From Hyphomicrobiales bacterium (lineage in GTDB: Bacteria > Pseudomonadota > Alphaproteobacteria > Rhizobiales > Xanthobacteraceae), in the NCBI GenBank assembly GCA_017305455.1, contig JAFKKO010000141.1, positions 1 to 38,556 on the forward strand: DNA of 38,556 nt, read 5' to 3'. How positions within the stretch are numbered: position 1 is the stretch's first letter; each line of letters begins with the position of its first letter. The notes under the pieces were generated by a model. It was not told the origin of the DNA, did not search any database, and saw only the letters and a program-made list of their open reading frames with translations. Below are positions 1 to 7,231 of this stretch, piece after piece. Made by a program: the position numbers and the translations under genes.

Positions 1-40
1 CGGCCTCCGAACCCCTGCATAACCGACCGCCCGCACGCCG
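1..40. repeat. Imperfect direct repeat, left copy
   Basis: These 40 bases match 274-313 at 34 of 40 positions without gaps. The right copy lies just downstream of the decarboxylase stop codon, so this left copy looks like the same downstream sequence, placed before the decarboxylase fragment. The two copies diverge right after the shared CACGCCG. This is what a tandem duplication of a gene end plus its downstream flank would leave. Confidence 0.75.
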
Positions 41-247
41 CATGACGGCGCGGAGATGGCTCCGTGCATCCTCGCCGGCCCGACCTGCGACTCGGCCGAC
101 GTGCTGTACGAAAAGACGCCGTATCCGCTGCCGGTCACGCTGGAGATCGGCGACAAGGTGCTGATCGAGGGGACTGGCGCCTATACGTCGACCTACTCGT
201 CGGTGGCCTTCAACGGCATTCCGCCGCTGAAGACCTACCACATCTGA
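41..247 (+). pseudogene. 3' fragment of ornithine/lysine decarboxylase (type III fold)
   Basis: The reading frame gives the C-terminal end of a PLP-dependent ornithine/lysine decarboxylase. It carries the active-site stretch GPTCDSADVLYE, which contains the conserved Cys and Asp that complete the dimer active site, then LEIGDKVLIEGTGAYT and a C-terminus ending KTYHI. The family is about 380 residues and only about 65 are present. The frame is closed by a TAA at 20-22, so this is not simply a gene cut by the window edge. With the flanking 40-bp repeats it reads as a partial tandem copy of a decarboxylase gene end, with an intact gene expected just upstream. An internal ATG at 56 has no clear ribosome site. 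Such a decarboxylase would make putrescine, the substrate of the homospermidine synthase at 3.5 kb. Confidence 0.75.
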
Positions 248-273
248 TCGCTCCGCGATCGGACCTGAGCGCT

Positions 274-313
274 CGGTCTCCGAACGCCTGAATAACGGAT
301 CGCCGGCACGCCG
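274..313. repeat. Imperfect direct repeat, right copy
   Basis: Second copy of the 40-base repeat at 1-40, 34 of 40 bases identical. It sits 27 bases after the decarboxylase-fragment stop codon and marks the right edge of the probable duplicated unit. Confidence 0.75.
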
Positions 314-389
314 GCGGTCATCCCGTCATCATCGATCTGCTGACAACACGCGGTGGCCGCAAAGCCGCTTGCGTGGGGACTGATGTGCC

Positions 390-983
390 ATGACCGTTGT
401 TTGGAAGTCGACCGCTGCCCTGACCCGAGACGCCGCTCCGTTCGCGATCCGCGCCGAGCGCGCCTCGGACGTCGCCGCGCGCGAAGCGCTGCTGGATGCC
501 TGCTTTGGCGAACACCGCCATGCCCGCACCTGCCAGCGCCTGCGCGACGGCCGCGTGCCCGCCGAAGGCCTCGCCTTCTCGGCGGTGCGTGGCGGCAAGG
601 TGGTCGGCACCGTGCGGCTCTGGCACGTCAGCGCGGGAGGCGTCCCGGCCCTGGTCCTTGGCCCGCTGGCCGTGGACGCCTCCTGCCGTTCGCTCGGCCT
701 CGGCGCGACGCTGATGCAGCATGCGCTGGCGACCGCCACCGCGCGCGGTTACGGCGCCGTCATCCTGCGTGGCGATGCCGCCTATTACAGCCGCTTCGGC
801 TTCACCGCCGAGAAGACCGGCGGGCTCGCTTTGCCCGGCCCGTTCGAGCCCGAGCGCCTGCTGGCGGTGGAATTGCGCGAGGGCGCGCTCGACGGCGCAG
901 GCGGCATGATCGTCGCCACCGGCCACAAGACGCGGCGGCCGCGAACGGCCAAAACACGCGCGACCACAGCTATCGCCGCTTGA
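390..983 (+). CDS. GNAT family N-acetyltransferase
   Basis: A 197-residue protein with the layout of the YhbS-type GNAT acetyltransferases, which move an acetyl group from acetyl-CoA to an amine. An N-terminal segment (IRAERASDVAAREALLDACF) is followed by the core strands VVGTVRLW and LVLGPLAVD. The acetyl-CoA pyrophosphate loop is the degenerate SLGLGATLMQHAL (around residue 108), then comes ILRGDAAYYSRFGF, the usual strand ending with a Tyr-Tyr and FGF. The last 20 residues are basic and look like a non-conserved tail. The substrate cannot be read from sequence. It follows the decarboxylase fragment on the same strand, but with a 140-base gap, so co-transcription is uncertain. Confidence 0.85.
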   Translation: MTVVWKSTAALTRDAAPFAIRAERASDVAAREALLDACFGEHRHARTCQRLRDGRVPAEGLAFSAVRGGKVVGTVRLWHVSAGGVPALVLGPLAVDASCRSLGLGATLMQHALATATARGYGAVILRGDAAYYSRFGFTAEKTGGLALPGPFEPERLLAVELREGALDGAGGMIVATGHKTRRPRTAKTRATTAIAA

Positions 984-1019
984 TTCAGTTCATAAGGCAA
1001 GGCATGGCATTCTGGCTCC

Positions 1020-1054
1020 GCGTCATGCCCGGCCTTATGCCGGGCATCCACGTC
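1020..1054. repeat. Short palindromic intergenic repeat
   Basis: ATGCCCGGC (1025-1033) and GCCGGGCAT (1039-1047) form a perfect 9-bp stem around CTTAT, framed by CGTC and CACGTC. This resembles the abundant intergenic palindromes of Bradyrhizobium-type genomes. It may also act as a weak terminator after the acetyltransferase gene. Confidence 0.6.
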
Positions 1055-1141
1055 CTGGAGCTCGCCAAATAGGAAGACTTGGATGGCCGGGAGAGCCTGG
1101 CCACGCCGATCGTTCCGATCATCATGCCTGCAAGGTTCAAC

Positions 1142-1531
1142 ATGCCCCGCCGTCTGATTTCAACCGGATCCCCGTTCGAGAAGATTGCCGGCTACAGCCG
1201 CGCCGTGGTCGACGGAGACTTCTGCTTTGTCGCCGGAACCACCGGCTACGATCCCCTCACCAAGAGCCTGCCCGAGGACGTGACCGAGCAGACCCGTAAC
1301 TGCTTTAAGACCATCGCCATCGCGCTGAAGGATGGCGGTTTCGAAATGGCAGACATCGTGCGCGCGACCTATTACGTCACGGACGCCAAGGATTTCGATG
1401 CGGTGTTCGCTGTCTGCGGAGAAACACTCGGCGACATCCGCCCGGCCGCGACGATCATGGCGGTCTCCGCGCTCTACAAGCCGGAGATGAAGATCGAGAT
1501 CGAAATTACCGCCAAGCGCCGCACCGCCTGA
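1142..1531 (+). CDS. RidA (YjgF/YER057c/UK114) family protein
   Basis: A 129-residue protein with the RidA fold. The N-terminal part (SPFEKIAGYSRAVVDGDFCFVAGTTG) and the later VRATYYVTDAKDF and IEIEITAKR segments match the family. RidA enzymes deaminate reactive enamine/imine intermediates, but many paralogues have other or unknown substrates. Typical members have an Arg in the C-terminal strand (around residue 105 of E. coli RidA). Here the equivalent stretch is RPAATIMAVSALYKPEMKIEIE, so the Arg before the PA may fill that role. The ATG at 1142 is chosen because homology begins at PRRLIS and an AAGG lies just upstream. In-frame ATGs at 1079 and 1124 would add non-conserved residues. Confidence 0.88.
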   Translation: MPRRLISTGSPFEKIAGYSRAVVDGDFCFVAGTTGYDPLTKSLPEDVTEQTRNCFKTIAIALKDGGFEMADIVRATYYVTDAKDFDAVFAVCGETLGDIRPAATIMAVSALYKPEMKIEIEITAKRRTA

Positions 1532-1554
1532 GCCGCCGACGTGCCAGTTTGTCG

Positions 1555-1584
1555 CACTCCGCGCGTTGACTTCCGCGCGGAGTG
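1555..1584 (+). terminator. Strong hairpin after the RidA-family gene
   Basis: CACTCCGCGCG and CGCGCGGAGTG form a perfect 11-bp stem with an 8-base loop, 23 bases after the stop codon. There is no long T run, so termination may be imperfect or the hairpin may be part of the structured stretch that follows. Confidence 0.6.
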
Positions 1585-1644
1585 ACCTACCTTAACCCTA
1601 TTATGTCGAACCTGAGCCAAAATCGCCTGTTGTTGCGCGCCGGC

Positions 1645-1694
1645 CACCTTATCGCAGGAAGGTGACCCGGACGGACGCGCGTGTCCGTACCGGG
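1645..1694. other. Two adjacent hairpins in a 300-base gene-free stretch before rnk
   Basis: The stretch 1532-1832 holds no convincing gene. Within it CACCTT/AAGGTG (1645-1664) forms a 6-bp stem. It is followed at once by a stem in which CCCGG-ACGGAC (1666-1676) pairs with GTCCGT-A-CCGGG (1683-1694), 11 bp with one bulged A and loop GCGCGT, then a T-rich ATCTATTTTAG. This could be a small RNA with its own terminator or a structured leader of rnk. I recognise no Rfam family. Confidence 0.4.
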
Positions 1695-1832
1695 ATCTAT
1701 TTTAGTTCGACTTCTTAGCTTCAAGCAGAAGCTTCAGCACAAACCGCCAACAACGTACTCCGCACCTTGGGCACCTCGTCGCCGCGAGGTGCATTCCGGC
1801 TTTTCCGTCACCCGTCGCCTCGTGACCAACCC

Positions 1833-2252
1833 ATGGTGAAAGACATGCTCGACGATCTGCAGACCCAGCTTCCGGTCATCGCCATCAGCGCGCGCGATAT
1901 CGATCGCTTGCGCCATCTGGCCGAGGCCGCAATGGAGAAATATCCCACCACCGCCGAGTTCCTCGCGCGGGAAATCGAACGCGCCGAAATCCTGCCGGCC
2001 GACCAGCCGATACGCAATGTCGTCTCCATGCAGTCCGAGGTGACGTTCCGTGACGACATCAGCGGGCAGGTCCGCACCGTGACGCTGGTCTATCCGGAGG
2101 ATGCCGATGTCGGCGCCGGCAAGATCTCGGTGCTGACGCCAATCGGCTCCGCGCTGATCGGGCTGTCGCCCGGCCACACCATCGAGTTCCAGACGCCGGC
2201 CGGCGGCTGGCGCTCGCTGACCGTGGTCAAGGTGCTCGATACGCCGGTCTGA
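1833..2252 (+). CDS. rnk: Nucleoside diphosphate kinase regulator (Rnk/GreA-C-terminal type)
   Basis: A 139-residue protein with a short N-terminal coiled segment (ISARDIDRLRHLAEAAMEKYP) and a GreA/GreB-like C-terminal domain: VVSMQSEVTFRDD, VTLVYPEDAD, ISVLTPIGSALIGLSPG and TVVKVL. Rnk proteins bind RNA polymerase near the secondary channel and were named for an effect on nucleoside diphosphate kinase. Unlike GreA they lack the long coiled coil with the acidic tip. The start at 1833 is where family similarity begins. The in-frame ATG at 1767 would add a non-conserved 22 residues. It stands alone between a structured stretch and a divergent-function efflux gene. Confidence 0.85.
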   Translation: MVKDMLDDLQTQLPVIAISARDIDRLRHLAEAAMEKYPTTAEFLAREIERAEILPADQPIRNVVSMQSEVTFRDDISGQVRTVTLVYPEDADVGAGKISVLTPIGSALIGLSPGHTIEFQTPAGGWRSLTVVKVLDTPV

Positions 2253-2387
2253 TCGGCCTCCACACAAGGCGCGTCACCCCTGGTGGCGCGCCGGCACGCC
2301 TGCGTTTGCACGACGTTATAAAATACACCGAATTGAACATCTTCCGCCCCGGTCGCCCCGCTTGCCCGCAAGTGCTAGGCTTGCACG

Positions 2388-3383
2388 ATGAACGGCGACC
2401 ATCATCCCCCGCATTCGACCCACGACCATGCCCGTCACGGCCACGGCGCGCACCGTCATGGATCGCACGATCATGGCGCGCATGGTCATGCCGGCCACAG
2501 CCATGCGCCGGTGGATTTCGGCCGCGCGTTCGTCATCGGCATCGCGCTGAATACGGCGTTTGTCGCGGTCGAAGCCGGATACGGCTTTGTGTCGAATTCG
2601 ACGGCGCTGCTGGCCGATGCGGGACACAATCTGTCGGACGTGCTCGGGCTGGTGGTCGCATGGATCGCCGCGGTGCTGTCGAAACGCCCGCCCACGCCGC
2701 GGCTGACCTACGGTCTGCGCAACACCTCGATCCTCGCGGCGCTGACCAACGCCGTGCTGCTCTTGATCGCGGCCGGCGCGATCCTGCTCGAAGCGATTCA
2801 GCGCCTGATCCATCCCGAACCCGTCGCGAGCAAAACGATCATCGTTGTCGCCGCGATCGGCATTGTCATCAACGGCGCAACGGCGCTGCTGTTCGCATCG
2901 GGCCGCAAGGACGATCTCAACATCCGCGGCGCTTATCTGCACATGATCGCCGATGCGGCGATTTCGCTCGGCGTGGTGCTGGCGGGTCTTGTCATCATGT
3001 TCACGGACTGGCTGTGGGTCGATCCGCTGATCAGCCTCGGCATCGTCGGCGTCATCGTTTGGGGCACCTGGGGCCTGTTGCGCGAGAGCACGGCGATGTC
3101 GCTGGCGGCGGTGCCAACAAGCATCGATCCTGCGGCGGTGCGCAGCTTCCTCGCAGCCTTGCCCGGCGTCGCCTCGATTCACGACCTGCATATCTGGCCG
3201 ATGAGCACCACCGAGACCGCGCTGACCGCGCATCTCGTCACACCGGACGGTCATCCCGGCGACGTCTTCCTGATATCGGCGTGTGGCGAACTCGACCGCC
3301 GCTTCGGCATCGGCCACGCGACCTTGCAGATCGAAACCTCGGCTCTGAGGCGCTGCGCGCTCGAGCCCGGTCATGTCGTGTGA
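2388..3383 (+). CDS. CDF family divalent-cation (Zn/Co/Cd) efflux protein
   Basis: A 331-residue cation diffusion facilitator that exports divalent metals from the cytoplasm in exchange for protons. Residues 1-45 are a His-rich cytosolic tail (repeats of HxHG and HDH). Six membrane helices follow. The transport site is visible as ADAGHNLSD in helix 2 and HMIADA in helix 5, giving the His-Asp/His-Asp set typical of zinc-type CDFs. The C-terminal cytosolic domain has IHDLHIWPMSTTE and GHATLQIE, the metal-binding dimerisation domain. Length and layout fit DmeF/ZitB-like members. It is close to the zinc uptake operon but not adjacent, and I see no metal-responsive operator in front of it. The metal cannot be fixed from sequence alone. 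Confidence 0.92.
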   Translation: MNGDHHPPHSTHDHARHGHGAHRHGSHDHGAHGHAGHSHAPVDFGRAFVIGIALNTAFVAVEAGYGFVSNSTALLADAGHNLSDVLGLVVAWIAAVLSKRPPTPRLTYGLRNTSILAALTNAVLLLIAAGAILLEAIQRLIHPEPVASKTIIVVAAIGIVINGATALLFASGRKDDLNIRGAYLHMIADAAISLGVVLAGLVIMFTDWLWVDPLISLGIVGVIVWGTWGLLRESTAMSLAAVPTSIDPAAVRSFLAALPGVASIHDLHIWPMSTTETALTAHLVTPDGHPGDVFLISACGELDRRFGIGHATLQIETSALRRCALEPGHVV

Positions 3384-3524
3384 CCGTCCCATGACGACGG
3401 GAAACCGCTCCAAAACGCCTTTCAGGCCTTGATTTCAGCGGCAATTTGTTCTTTTGAACACGTTGAAATCTCGTTCCGGACCGACGCGTCCACCGATTTC
3501 CTTCCTACAATCTGGAGAGTTTAG

Positions 3525-4970
3525 ATGTCGCAAAATGCTTCGCAGGTGCTTGCCCGGATCACAGGGCCGATTGTCATGATCGGTTTCGGTTCGATCGGCA
3601 AAGGCACGCTGCCGATGATCGAGCGGCATCTGGATTACGACAAGTCGCGCATCACGGTGATCGATCCCAAGGACGAAGGCCGCAAGGCCCATTGCGAGAA
3701 GCACAATGTGCGCTTCATCCAGCAGGGCCTGACCAGGGACAATTACCGCGAACTGCTGGCTCCGCTGCTCACCGAAGGCGGCGGACAGGGCTTCTGCGTC
3801 AACGTCTCGGTCGACACCGGTTCCACCGACATCATGGAACTCTGCAACGAACTCGGCGCGCTTTATATCGATGCGGTCAACGAGCCCTGGCTCGGCTTCT
3901 ACTTCGATGAGTCGAAGGGCCCGGAGGCGCGCTCCAACTACGCCCTGCGCGAGACGACGCTGGCCGCCAAGCAGGCTCGTCCCGCGGGCTCGACGACAGC
4001 CGTCTCCTGCTGTGGCGCAAACCCCGGCATGGTCTCGTTCTTCGTCAAGCAGGCTCTGATGAATATCGCTGCCGACCTCAAGCTCAATGCGCCGAAGCCG
4101 ACGAGCAGAGCAGAATGGGCCGACCTGATGCGCCAGGCCGGCATCAAGGGCATTCACATCGCCGAACGCGATACCCAGCGCTCCTTGAAGCCGAGAGAGC
4201 CGGACGTCTTCGTCAACACCTGGTCGGTGGAAGGCTTCATGTCGGAAGCCGTGCAGCCGTCCGAACTCGGCTGGGGCACCCACGAACAGTGGATGCCCGA
4301 AAACGCGCACACCCATCAAGTCGGATGCGGCGCGGCGATCTATCTGATGCAGCCCGGCGCCGATACGCGCGTGCGCACCTGGTGCCCGACCCACGGCGCG
4401 CAATATGGTTTCCTCATCACCCACAACGAAGCGATCTCGATCTCCGATTACTTCACGGTGCGCGATGCGTCGGGCAAGGCCATCTATCGGCCGACCTGCC
4501 ACTATGCCTATCATCCCGCGAATGACGCGGTTCTCTCGCTGCACGAAATGTTCGGCCGCGCCGGCAAGATGCAGGAGAAGCATCATATCCTCGACGAAAA
4601 CGAGATCGTCGACGGCATCGACGAACTCGGCGTGCTGCTCTACGGCCACGACAACAATGCCTATTGGTACGGCTCGCAGCTCTCCATCGAGGAGACGAGA
4701 AAGCTCGCGCCCTATCAGAACGCTACCGGCTTGCAGGTAACGTCGGCGATGCTCGCGGGCATGGTGTGGGCGCTGGAAAATCCGAATGAAGGCATCGTCG
4801 AAACCGACGAGATGGATTTCGATCGGCTGCTGGAAATCCAGAAGCCCTATCTCGGACCGGTGAAAGGCTACTATACCGACTGGACACCGCTGACGGGCCG
4901 CCCCGGCCTGTTCCCGGAAGACATCGACACCAGTGACCCGTGGCAATTCAAAAACGTTCTGGTGCGCTGA
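3525..4970 (+). CDS. hss: Homospermidine synthase
   Basis: A 481-residue homospermidine synthase (EC 2.5.1.44 type), which makes sym-homospermidine from putrescine using NAD+ as bound cofactor. Homospermidine is a major polyamine in this bacterial group. The N-terminus has the nucleotide-binding fold IVMIGFGSIGKGTLP (residues 16-30) and ITVIDPKDEG. Later conserved blocks include CCGANPGMVSFFVKQAL, the His-rich HAYHPANDAVLSLHEMFG and YGHDNNAYWYGSQLSIEE. The start ATG at 3525 follows a GGAGAG. The gene is single, followed directly by an intrinsic terminator. The decarboxylase fragment at the left edge suggests putrescine supply and use are encoded close together. Confidence 0.95.
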   Translation: MSQNASQVLARITGPIVMIGFGSIGKGTLPMIERHLDYDKSRITVIDPKDEGRKAHCEKHNVRFIQQGLTRDNYRELLAPLLTEGGGQGFCVNVSVDTGSTDIMELCNELGALYIDAVNEPWLGFYFDESKGPEARSNYALRETTLAAKQARPAGSTTAVSCCGANPGMVSFFVKQALMNIAADLKLNAPKPTSRAEWADLMRQAGIKGIHIAERDTQRSLKPREPDVFVNTWSVEGFMSEAVQPSELGWGTHEQWMPENAHTHQVGCGAAIYLMQPGADTRVRTWCPTHGAQYGFLITHNEAISISDYFTVRDASGKAIYRPTCHYAYHPANDAVLSLHEMFGRAGKMQEKHHILDENEIVDGIDELGVLLYGHDNNAYWYGSQLSIEETRKLAPYQNATGLQVTSAMLAGMVWALENPNEGIVETDEMDFDRLLEIQKPYLGPVKGYYTDWTPLTGRPGLFPEDIDTSDPWQFKNVLVR

Positions 4971-4985
4971 AGCCACCGCAACTGC

Positions 4986-5013
4986 AAAGGCCAGCCGCAA
5001 GGCTGGCCTTTTT
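4986..5013 (+). terminator. Rho-independent terminator of hss
   Basis: AAAGGCCAGCC and GGCTGGCCTTT form a perfect 11-bp stem with a GCAA tetraloop, ending in a run of T. It begins 15 bases after the hss stop codon. Confidence 0.92.
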
Positions 5014-5031
5014 GATGAGCATTGACCTTTT

Positions 5032-5370
5032 CTATTTCTGCACGGGCTCGCCGATTTTCTCAGGCGGTGCGGCTGGCAAAGCCGGAGTTGCGCCGGCCTT
5101 CTGGGCGTCCGGATCGGGTCGCGCCGGTTCCGGCGCGGGCGTGGTCGGCCGCGTGCCGCCGGGCTTTGGATCGGCCGGCTTCGCCGGCTGGTTTGTCGAT
5201 GGCGGCGTGCCCGAGGGTTCGACCTGTGCGGTCTGCATCGAGTCCGCCCCGAGATGCCTGACAGCCATCGCCGCAACAATAACGCCGGCCGCGATCAACA
5301 TCGCTGCCAGGAAGTAATTGAGCGGAGCCCGCGCCTTGTCTGCGGTAAATCCCATCGCCCTGCCTGCCAT
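5032..5370 (-). CDS. Membrane-anchored Pro/Ala-rich hypothetical protein
   Basis: A 112-residue protein of unknown function. After about 15 cytosolic residues there is one membrane segment (NYFLAAMLIAAGVIVAAMAV, residues 18-37). The remainder is a low-complexity tail rich in Pro, Ala, Thr and Lys (for example PSGTPPSTNQPAKPADPKPG), probably in the periplasm. A second in-frame ATG at 5355 has a better purine-rich site upstream and may be the true start. It lies 70 bases after the MgtC-type gene on the same strand and could be the last member of that transcript. I recognise no domain. Confidence 0.6.
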   Translation of the reverse strand: MAGRAMGFTADKARAPLNYFLAAMLIAAGVIVAAMAVRHLGADSMQTAQVEPSGTPPSTNQPAKPADPKPGGTRPTTPAPEPARPDPDAQKAGATPALPAAPPEKIGEPVQK

Positions 5371-5440
5371 TCATGTCCGACAGAACCAACAAGCGAGGCA
5401 GGCGAAGGTTCCGGCTGGAACCTGTATCCGCATATGCGCC

Positions 5441-6157
5441 TCAATCCTTGGTGCTGACGTCCCATGTCGCATGCTGCACGCCGGGCCGGCGCGCGAGATC
5501 GACGGCGACGGCATCGAGATCGGCCGCCTCCACTGAGGTGCTGACCAGCGTCACAAGAATCTCGACGGTGTTCTCGCTCCGGACGATGAGTTCAACATCG
5601 CCGACCGGATAACTGGCAGCCTCGAGCTTCTCGACAATCACGTCACGCAGGCTTGCGGCCGCGTCTGCATCCACCGTGACGACGAATTCGCACGTGCCTT
5701 CGGACTTGCGTTCGTCGAGCGGGGTGCGATTGATGGCATTGACCAGCGGCCGCAACAGCGTGTTGCCGGCAAGAACGAACACCGTCAGCGTCGCCGCCTG
5801 CGCGATCATGTCGGCACCGGCACAGCAGCCCACCGCCGCCGATCCCCACAACGTCGCCGCGGTGTTGAGGCCGCGCACGTTCATGCCGTCCTTCATGATG
5901 ACGCCGGCACCGAGAAACCCGATGCCCGATACGACATAGGCAATGACGCGCACACCGCCATCGGCACCGGCCAGATGCATCGCCAGATCGACAAAGGCGG
6001 CCGCGCCGACCGCAACCAGCACGTTGGTGCGCAGCCCCGCCGTCCGCAGGCGATATTGCCGCTCGGCGCCGATCAGCGTGCCGAAGACAAAGGCTGCCGT
6101 CAGGCTTGCCAGCGTGTCGATGAAATCAAGGAGCTGAAAGGTGGCGAGAAAGCGCAT
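5441..6157 (-). CDS. MgtC/SapB family membrane protein
   Basis: A 238-residue protein. The N-terminal half is the MgtC/SapB membrane domain: LASLTAAFVFGTLIGAERQYR, then LRTNVLVAVGAAAFVDLAM, VVSGIGFLGAGVIMKDG and GLNTAATLWGSAAVGCCAG, giving four to five helices. The GLNTAATLW motif and the charged GAERQ are family hallmarks. From about residue 150 an ACT-like cytosolic domain follows (FVVTVDADAAASLRDVIVEKL). MgtC proteins modulate ATP synthase and support growth at low magnesium in several pathogens; the role here is unknown. It starts 7 bases after the WD40 gene with no clear ribosome site, suggesting coupled translation at the tail of the zinc operon. Confidence 0.88.
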   Translation of the reverse strand: MRFLATFQLLDFIDTLASLTAAFVFGTLIGAERQYRLRTAGLRTNVLVAVGAAAFVDLAMHLAGADGGVRVIAYVVSGIGFLGAGVIMKDGMNVRGLNTAATLWGSAAVGCCAGADMIAQAATLTVFVLAGNTLLRPLVNAINRTPLDERKSEGTCEFVVTVDADAAASLRDVIVEKLEAASYPVGDVELIVRSENTVEILVTLVSTSVEAADLDAVAVDLARRPGVQHATWDVSTKD

Positions 6158-6164
6158 GATGCAG

Positions 6165-7172
6165 CTATAGCGGCATCAACCCGGCCGCGCCATCCTCGCA
6201 GGCGAACGCCATCATGCTGCCCTTGGCATTCCAGGCCAGAGCGGCGACCGGCGAGCCTTCATTGCGATGCACGAGAATTTCCGCGCCGTCCTGGATTCTG
6301 ACCATCAGGATCGTGCCGTCGCTGTAGCCCGCGACCAGGATCTCGTCCTTCGGATGACACGCCACCGCCGTCACCTTGGCCTGCAGCGGCGCCAGCATCG
6401 CCGGCTCCTTGCCCATCGGGCCGTCCTTGGTGTTGAACGGCCAGAGGATCACGGTATCCGCGCCCGAGGTCGCGAGCAGCTTGCTGCCGGCGCTCCATGA
6501 CATCGACCGCACTCGTGACGGATAACCGGTCATGCGCATGTGCTTGCCGTCGGACAGCCGCCAGCCATGCAGCGCGGCTTCATGCATGGTCGTGACCAGA
6601 AAGCGGTTGTCGGCGCTGAAGATGACACCGAGATGCGAGCCCTTCCATTCCAGCACTTCAGGCTTCGCCGCCATGTTCGGAAACCACAGCGTCACGCCAT
6701 TGTAATGCGCGATCGCGAGCCGCAGGCCTTTGGGCGCGAATGCCAGCCCGCCGACCGTCGAAGGCGCGTCGAACGATTTGATTTCGCCCTTCGGCAAACG
6801 CACACACGCCGTCTTGCCCGCCGACCATGCCACGGTGCCATCGGAATGCAGCGCGACATTGTCGATCCAGCGATGCTTGGGATCTTGCGCCAGCACCTCG
6901 ACTTCGCCCGCAGCGTTGACCGCCACCACCTTGCCGTCGTCGCCGCCGGTCACCACCCGCACGCCGTCCGTGGCCGAGCACAGAATGCCGCCGCCATGCG
7001 CGGTTACTGCGGCAACATCATCAGCGGCGCGAACAAGTTGAACGGTCTCTTCACCGCTCACAAAGGCCGCGACCTCGCCGAGAAAATGTACGGCCGTGGC
7101 CGGCGCGGCCAGCGCGACCTTGCGGACGCGGTCGGTGATGGAGACGATAGAAGCGGATTCATTCAGCGACAT
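6165..7172 (-). CDS. WD40 repeat protein in the zinc operon
   Basis: A 335-residue protein built of WD40-type beta-propeller repeats with no signal peptide or membrane segment. Blade-like units recur about every 40 residues, for example VTAHGGGILCSATDGVRVVTGGDDGKV, LHSDGTVAWSAGK, LLATSGADTVILWPF, VAGYSDGTILMVRI and AFACEDGAAGLMPL, so one seven-bladed propeller is plausible. WD40 propellers are usually protein-binding platforms with no catalysis. It lies 59 bases after the COG0523 GTPase gene and 7 bases before the MgtC-type gene, all on one strand. The placement suggests it serves metal delivery, perhaps as a docking partner for the GTPase or its client, but that is inference. Confidence 0.85.
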   Translation of the reverse strand: MSLNESASIVSITDRVRKVALAAPATAVHFLGEVAAFVSGEETVQLVRAADDVAAVTAHGGGILCSATDGVRVVTGGDDGKVVAVNAAGEVEVLAQDPKHRWIDNVALHSDGTVAWSAGKTACVRLPKGEIKSFDAPSTVGGLAFAPKGLRLAIAHYNGVTLWFPNMAAKPEVLEWKGSHLGVIFSADNRFLVTTMHEAALHGWRLSDGKHMRMTGYPSRVRSMSWSAGSKLLATSGADTVILWPFNTKDGPMGKEPAMLAPLQAKVTAVACHPKDEILVAGYSDGTILMVRIQDGAEILVHRNEGSPVAALAWNAKGSMMAFACEDGAAGLMPL

Positions 7173-7231
7173 GGCGGGGTCTTGGCAGGAAACGGTGCGG
7201 ACAATCCCTCTCCCGTGCGGGAGAAAGTCAT

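Noticed and set aside
3435-5279. A 614-codon open frame antisense to homospermidine synthase
   Set aside because: Shadow frame. It crosses the hss terminator and has no recognisable domain.
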